Shown: piece by piece, positions 58,962 through 64,000 of the stretch
Layout of the letters: each line of letters opens with the position of its first letter
Position numbering within the stretch: the first letter of the stretch is position 1
Source: Plectosphaerella cucumerina
Lineage: Eukaryota; Ascomycota; Sordariomycetes; Glomerellales; Plectosphaerellaceae
Length of the DNA: 64,000 nt
Direction: 5' to 3'
Assembly: GCA_020746995.1 (NCBI GenBank)
Contig: JAGPXD010000003.1
Span: 2,480,001 to 2,544,000 of the forward strand
The notes under the pieces: model-generated
Seen by the model: only the letters and a program-made list of their open reading frames with translations
Told to the model about the DNA's origin: nothing
The model's database searches: none
Position numbers and translations under genes: made by a program

Positions 58962-61005
58962 CATCTCCAAACCAGCAGCATTCGCGTATTGCTTACCCGC
59001 GTGGCAGGACGAAACAATCTCGTCCTCGAGAGATTCAGTGCTGACCATGTCCGTCTCTTGTCAGATCTCAATCGGCAAGGCTGCCCGCCAGTCCGGCCTT
59101 TCAAATCTGCCGAAACCTCTATGATGAAAGGCACGGCGCGACCAAGATTTACAAATCAACGGAACCGAGATCCATCTTCCTTGTCCCCGAAGCTACGTGC
59201 CCTTCTGTCGCGGAAACCGAAGCGGCAACGTCGCCGCGCTCCCGACAACGCCCCGAAAACACCACGACTTCATGCCCCGCTCACCATATTGTCTGCCACC
59301 ACAAATCGCGCACCGCACATGCACAACAAGCCCCTCGCGACGCCTTCCCGACGCCACGAAGCATTGCAATCAATTGAGCCTCGACGTTGGTCGCTAGATC
59401 CATTTTACCTCCTGGCTAAATGAGCCCCGGCCCGCCCCGTCGTTCACGGCCCACAGGACGTCAAACGTCAATTGCGCTACAGCGTTAGCACGATCTATCA
59501 CCCGTAAAACGGCGTCGATCGGACGAGGGGTAACCCTGGCTAGGCTGGCTTGCGCCGTCTGCACGAAAGTTCTCAAAAAGTCCCCGGATCCAGCAGTCGC
59601 TTTCCCCCGCGGCGCCGTCGCTGGGCCCATCCCCGACAAGGACAAGGGTGACCCCCCTGCCCCGCTGCCGTGGTGGACTTGAACAGGCCAGGCCGTCTGA
59701 TCAATTGCCGCGTGGGATGGATGGGGGGTCGGATTGAAAGCCGGGATGTTACGTGCCGGGATTGCGACGCTCTTCAAGGGCGCTCGCGAGTCGTCAGGCA
59801 GGTGAATAGCCTCGCGGATAAGACGACGTCAAAGGCACAAATCAGCGGGCGCACGCAAGAAGTACAAGAGAAGGCTGGCTAGACCTTGGCGGCCCGACGG
59901 GCTGGGGCGCTCGATCGGACGACTGTCTCGAGCGCAAGCACTGACCGCCGAAACACGCGACACGGGTTCCGACGTGGCGGGACGCCCTCGTGGCCAATCC
60001 ATGACGCGTCAGGAGTACACACCCGTTCGGTGGCACGCGAGGACAAGGGCCGGGCGAGGAACCGGAGGCGAAGGCGAAGGACAAGAGATGGTTCCATGAA
60101 CGGGTGGTCCTCGCGACGGCCGTGTCTTCCCGTCACACCCTCGTGGAAGCGGGCCAAGCGGGCTCGGAACGGGCCCGAGCCAGTCGAGCTGCCGCAGGAA
60201 GGCGAGCTGGTCATGCCGCTTCTCCATCTGAAGCACCTCCACGGGTTCACTGGAGTGGGCCGAGGTCCTCGTCGTCGCGACTGGTAATTCTCTGGTCTCG
60301 GCGGGCGGAGTCGCGAACAGGGCATGGGACGATTGGCCAGGGGTCTGTGTAGTGTTCCCGGGTGTAAGCTTCCCAGCTCCCCGGCCGTTTCGTCCGCCTC
60401 ACTGAATGTCACCGCTACCCATGCTCATTGGCTCAGCGCGCACGGCCGCCCCATGTTCAAGATGTGATCGATGATGAATGGGTTGAACATGGCCACTTGA
60501 TGTCAATTCGGGGCTCGAGACAAGATGACAGGTGGTTGAAGCATCTTAAGCATGGGGCTACATGCGATGGGGGTTGCGATGTCCTCGCGACGTGGGGCAC
60601 CGAGGGGAAGTGAAGACAGACCCGGGGGATTTTTTTGCAATTTTATAATGGAAGTAAAGTCCGACTCCTGTCCTTCTCCAGCTCCCTGCAATGCGGGTAC
60701 ATCTTTTTTTTTATCCATTCGCCATGTGTGTGACCTGGGCAAAGGGTCCACATGAGCATGCCCGTTCTAGACACCCACGCGTGGAGGTAAAACATATGAG
60801 ACCAGGTATCCGAATTGAAAGTGTTGAGACATTATGCTGACAGGATAAAAGTGCAAACACCTCCGATGGGAACGTACAAATCAGGTCTATGCGCCCACTA
60901 ATGACCTAAGGAAAAGGGGGGTGCGGGAACACCAAAGGGTTGGTCTGGAGTGACACAAGCGTGGCACTTTGGACCAAGCTGATGGGAGAGGGAGGAAGGA
61001 AAGAA

Positions 61006-61611
61006 TCAACGTAAGTCGATCTTCTCTTCGTCGAGCCAAGCATCAGACGGCGCCGCCTTCTTGTGGGGGGTGGTGTCTGTCTCGGATGCAGAGGCTTTGC
61101 GCTTGTTCTCTTTGTCAGTGTGGCTGGTGACAGAGCTGTCCTCGGCGGGGCGTGTGTCGCTGTTGCTGCCAGTGCGGACCGGCAGGTCGAAGGTCGAAGG
61201 GTGAGGGGACGATGTCTCGGCGGGCGCCGGGGTTGCGTCCTCGGCTTCGGCCTCGGACGTGCTGGCCGTTGATGTCTTGGGCGAGAGAGTGTATGTGCCC
61301 GCCACGGTGTGGGTGCTGGCAGTCTCGGAGCCGGTGTCTGCGGCAGGTTGCGAAGCTGAAGGGACCATCTCCCGGAGCATGTCGTCGGGCGGCATGTGCT
61401 TGTCAAGGCGTTTGGGCACCGTTGCGTCCGAGTCGGCTTTCTGGCGGTCATACGTGACGCTGGCGAAATGTGTGCCCACGCCGCCCAGGAACAGGTCGCC
61501 AAAGGGTGTCATGGGCCTTGATGGCTGAGAGCGAGTTGGGCTGAGGTTCCTTGATGACGACGGAGGAGAAGGGTGGGTGGCCGAGCCGTTGTCTTCAGGG
61601 AGGCTCGCCAT
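61006..61611 (-). CDS. Hypothetical protein, 201 residues
   Basis: Intron-free frame from the ATG at 61611. The N-terminus is Ser/Pro-rich, followed by the most ordered-looking block, MTPFGDLFLGGVGTHFASVT, and RLDKHMPPDDMLREMVPSAS. The remainder is Thr/Ser/Ala-rich, ending in a basic segment (KENKRKASASETDTTPHKKA) and an acidic-basic tail (DEEKIDLR). Codon use and the lack of a competing frame of equal quality support it as a gene. I do not recognise a domain. A nuclear signal (KENKRK) is possible. Confidence 0.55.
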   Translation of the reverse strand: MASLPEDNGSATHPSPPSSSRNLSPTRSQPSRPMTPFGDLFLGGVGTHFASVTYDRQKADSDATVPKRLDKHMPPDDMLREMVPSASQPAADTGSETASTHTVAGTYTLSPKTSTASTSEAEAEDATPAPAETSSPHPSTFDLPVRTGSNSDTRPAEDSSVTSHTDKENKRKASASETDTTPHKKAAPSDAWLDEEKIDLR

Positions 61612-62555
61612 GTTGGGGCTGGAGAGGATGGGGGAGATGATGGTAGGGTGATGAGAGGGCGATGATGTGAGTCGTGGTGGCCAAGGTGTTTGGCGAAAAA
61701 GTATTTGGATGATTCTGACTTGAGGCAGGCTCCGAAGACCGAAGATGATGAACGATGGGCTCTCGATCTCGAGTGTCTTGGGGTTGGTTGTGTGGTTGAG
61801 GGCGGACTTCGAACATCAACTTGGGGGGAGGTGAGAATTATTTATTCCATTCAACACTCGGAGGTCAACGACAGCGTTTGGGCCGCGCACCAGCTCTTGG
61901 CCACCTGGGCCGCGACGATGGGATGCTGGATTGCTGCTGTTGCTGCCGCATAGTGGACCCCCCGTTGCCTGTTGGACTTTCCAGGACCACCTGCAGATCC
62001 CCGACACTGGAGTCACCTCGCACCCCGGGCCGAGTCCCTCTGTAGGTACCGGCGCCCGCCCGTCTCCAGCCTTCTCCCGTCTCCTTCCAGGTTGCCAGTA
62101 GACCCCCCCTCAGGCCTGACGGATTCGGTCTTGGTCGGGGGGATTCTGCAGGTGCAGTACGGTAATGTACGTACCTCTTCGGGCATTGGGGGTCGATCAG
62201 GGTCAGGCCGAAGTGCCCATGGAAGCTGACCACTGGCGTCGCAGAACTCACACTCATCATTCATCCCGGACGGCACACTATGCACGAGGCAACCACATTC
62301 TGCAGCTTCAACGAACCCCCTTCGCGGCTGGCCTCTTTTCTGGCCCCCGATACAACCTCCCAGCACCATGCCTCGTCACTGGCGATTGATGAAAAATTTT
62401 CACCGCTGACGAGTCCATCAATGTCCGACGCCCGTTCAGGCCAGGCTCGCAGGATCAGAGGCTTGAAACTGATGAAGATTCTGTCATTGTCTCGCGCATG
62501 CTGAGCAGGGACACTGGCGGATGTCTCGGGGCGCGTGCACGCCCAGAAGGTGGGT

Positions 62556-62677
62556 CGGTGATGGTGAGTGTGATGGGGGCGTTGGCATCGCTCGGGCCTG
62601 ATGCGTGGAGGAGGAAGGGCAGGACGGCCTGGAAGATGAGGGACGTGCTGGCTGCCTCGGTAGGCGCCGCAATTGTG
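62556..62677 (-). pseudogene. Displaced fragment of the RNA 3'-phosphate cyclase gene
   Basis: 122 bp align without gaps to 49657-49778 of the RNA cyclase gene, with seven mismatches by my count (about 94% identity) and in the same orientation. On the minus strand it still reads TIAAPTEAASTSLIFQAVLP, with HASGPSDANAPITLTIT further on. Similarity stops abruptly on both sides, so this is a short internal exon piece and not a working gene. The changes in the copy are mostly silent or conservative in the old frame. Confidence 0.88.
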
Positions 62678-63400
62678 GGCACCTGCCGCTAACAATTGGC
62701 AGTGACGCCTCCTAGGACCGCCCGCTGCTGCACCGAGCTGCACTGCATGCCTCCGTCGGACGGGCGAACATGATCATCCCTTCGTGTCAAAGCCGGGAAC
62801 ACCACGACTGCTCTGAAGTCTCGTCACAGACAGCAGCGCCTCAGCGCCTCACGGGCACCGCCTCAACGGGGGAGGCGAAGCCACTTCAATTTCAACAGCT
62901 CGGCGGCCACAAGCTCATCACAGCCTCCTCACACCCGTTGTGTTCGTCGCGAGGACTCACACTGCAATGCTCATCGGCGGCGGGGCAGTGCCTGCCCGCC
63001 ATCAATCCACGTCCGCTGTCACTGCACCGTCGCAGTGCGTCAGCGGGCTGGCACCGCTCGATTGGGAGAAGCGGGGCACCTCAAGTTCTGGAAGCCAAGC
63101 CCCCCTGGCCCCTGCTGTGCACCGCACGTCGTGCACGGGCTGGCGGTGACTGGATGGACTTGCCCTGGCCTGCAGGCAGTTCAGAAACTGAAAGACGACC
63201 ACTGGCCCCCTTGGTTTCCAGGTTGGGGCCGCAGCTCCCGTCATCGCCTCACGTCACGTCGCGATTTGAAGGGTCCGAGCGCCGTTGTGCTAGCTCCGTC
63301 GGCCCAAGGCAAGTGGAAAATGTCATGGTCCGCCGTGACAAAAGCTCCTCACGCGCGGCGGCGCGCCAGACTCACCTGGCTGCGTGGATCGTGGCTGGCC

Positions 63401-63451
63401 CCCCTGGTACGATTCGCTCCAACCCCTGGTACGATTCGCTCCAACCCCTGG
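63401..63451 (+). repeat. 22-base tandem repeat
   Basis: Two perfect copies of a 22-base unit beginning CCCCTGGTACGATTCG, plus a partial third copy of seven bases. Confidence 0.9.
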
Positions 63452-64000
63452 CTCTCGTCCACCCCAGCTCCCTGTACTTCGCACCGCGATCTTCGGTTTC
63501 CACGCCGGCCCACAGCGATCAGGACAGGGTGCCCCTGCTTGTCACCTCCATCACAGCCCAGCGGATCACCCACGTCTTGCCACGTCTCTCCGGGCCATGC
63601 GATGAGACGAAGCACTCGGGCACCGTCATCTCCCAACCCTCGATGAAACATTGCATCTGCTCGAGGGGAGGCCGGGGTAGGGTTGAAAGGAGAAAGGGGC
63701 GAGTCATTACGAGGGCCATCACCTCTGCAGGCCATGCGCACGCGTCCTCTCTGCCTGTTCTGCCCAGCTGGTAAGGAGACGCGACCAAGACGTACCTCGG
63801 CCCAGCCAAGGCGCCGTCGATTCATTCTCGACGGTAAGTATGTGATCCAGCAAGCACACCTCTCGGGCCCGACCACGGCCAGCTTCCGGAGTGCTTCGAG
63901 CCTAGCCTTCCTCAGCCCGAATAACGTCACTCCACTCCCCCCTGAAGTCCGGCCAGCAAGCAAAGAAAACCAGCCATGCAAACACACCAGACCTCTCATC

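Larger units (their letters stand above)
56851..61005. other. 4.2-kb gene-poor region
   Basis: No supportable gene. It contains the G homopolymer, a 12-base tandem repeat and a duplicated 15-mer listed separately. A CT-rich stretch at 58830-58990 looks like a fungal 5' leader, and short ATG frames follow it (59047 and 59121), but none carries a recognisable domain. Confidence 0.45.
61612..64000. other. 2.4-kb gene-poor right end
   Basis: Upstream of the hypothetical minus-strand gene. Contains the displaced RNA cyclase fragment and a 22-base tandem repeat. The long plus-strand frame at 62,770-63,774 has no domain and no convincing start. Confidence 0.45.

Noticed and set aside
58776..59423. 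215-codon plus-strand frame after a CT-rich leader
   Set aside because: Starts at GTG. The ATG-started version (59121-59423, 100 residues) has no recognisable feature.
1..64000. CRISPR array, bacterial operons, prophage or transposons
   Set aside because: No spaced repeats, bacterial ribosome-binding sites, integrases, transposases or long terminal repeats were seen; the window is fungal nuclear DNA.

Overview
The window looks like nuclear DNA of a filamentous ascomycete, most likely a Sordariomycete. The evidence is short GT-AG introns (mostly 50-75 nt), GC-rich exons, and a set of typical fungal housekeeping genes: a NIMA kinase, a COMPASS PHD subunit, SCO1, mitochondrial uS14, eS27, choline kinase, MoaE, an Arb2-type protein and a phosducin-like protein. 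I cannot name the genus. All gene models were read by eye from the sequence; exon borders rest on splice consensus and restored reading frame.

Layout. Positions 1-15,176 are GC-rich and gene-free as far as I can see, with many G/C runs and short tandem repeats. From 15.2 to 50.2 kb lies a dense block: nimA-like kinase (-), ankyrin/BTB protein (+), Spp1-like PHD protein (-), SCO1 (+), mitochondrial HAD protein (+), choline kinase (+), MoaE (-), Arb2-domain protein (-), mitochondrial uS14 (-), a secreted protein (+), a secreted FAD-linked oxidase (-), a Gemin2-like protein (+), a probable ribonucleotide reductase inhibitor (-), eS27 (-), a phosducin-like protein (+), a leucine-rich-repeat protein (+) and RNA 3'-phosphate cyclase (-). 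From 50.2 kb to the end genes are sparse again: an unrecognised 74-residue two-exon gene (52.6-52.9 kb), two lineage-type hypothetical genes (56.3-56.9 and 61.0-61.6 kb), and a displaced 122-bp fragment of the RNA cyclase gene at 62.6 kb.

The genes are mainly unrelated housekeeping functions arranged in divergent and convergent pairs, not a pathway cluster. The only accessory-looking part is 35.4-38.6 kb: a small secreted protein facing a secreted berberine-bridge-type oxidase. Both are best modelled with a rare GC-AG intron.

I did not find a clear new multi-gene system. The most useful leads are the two adjacent GC-AG introns, the displaced RNA cyclase fragment, the unlisted 74-residue gene, the Arb2 protein with a long disordered tail, and the large GC-rich gene-free flanks with strong G-quadruplex motifs.
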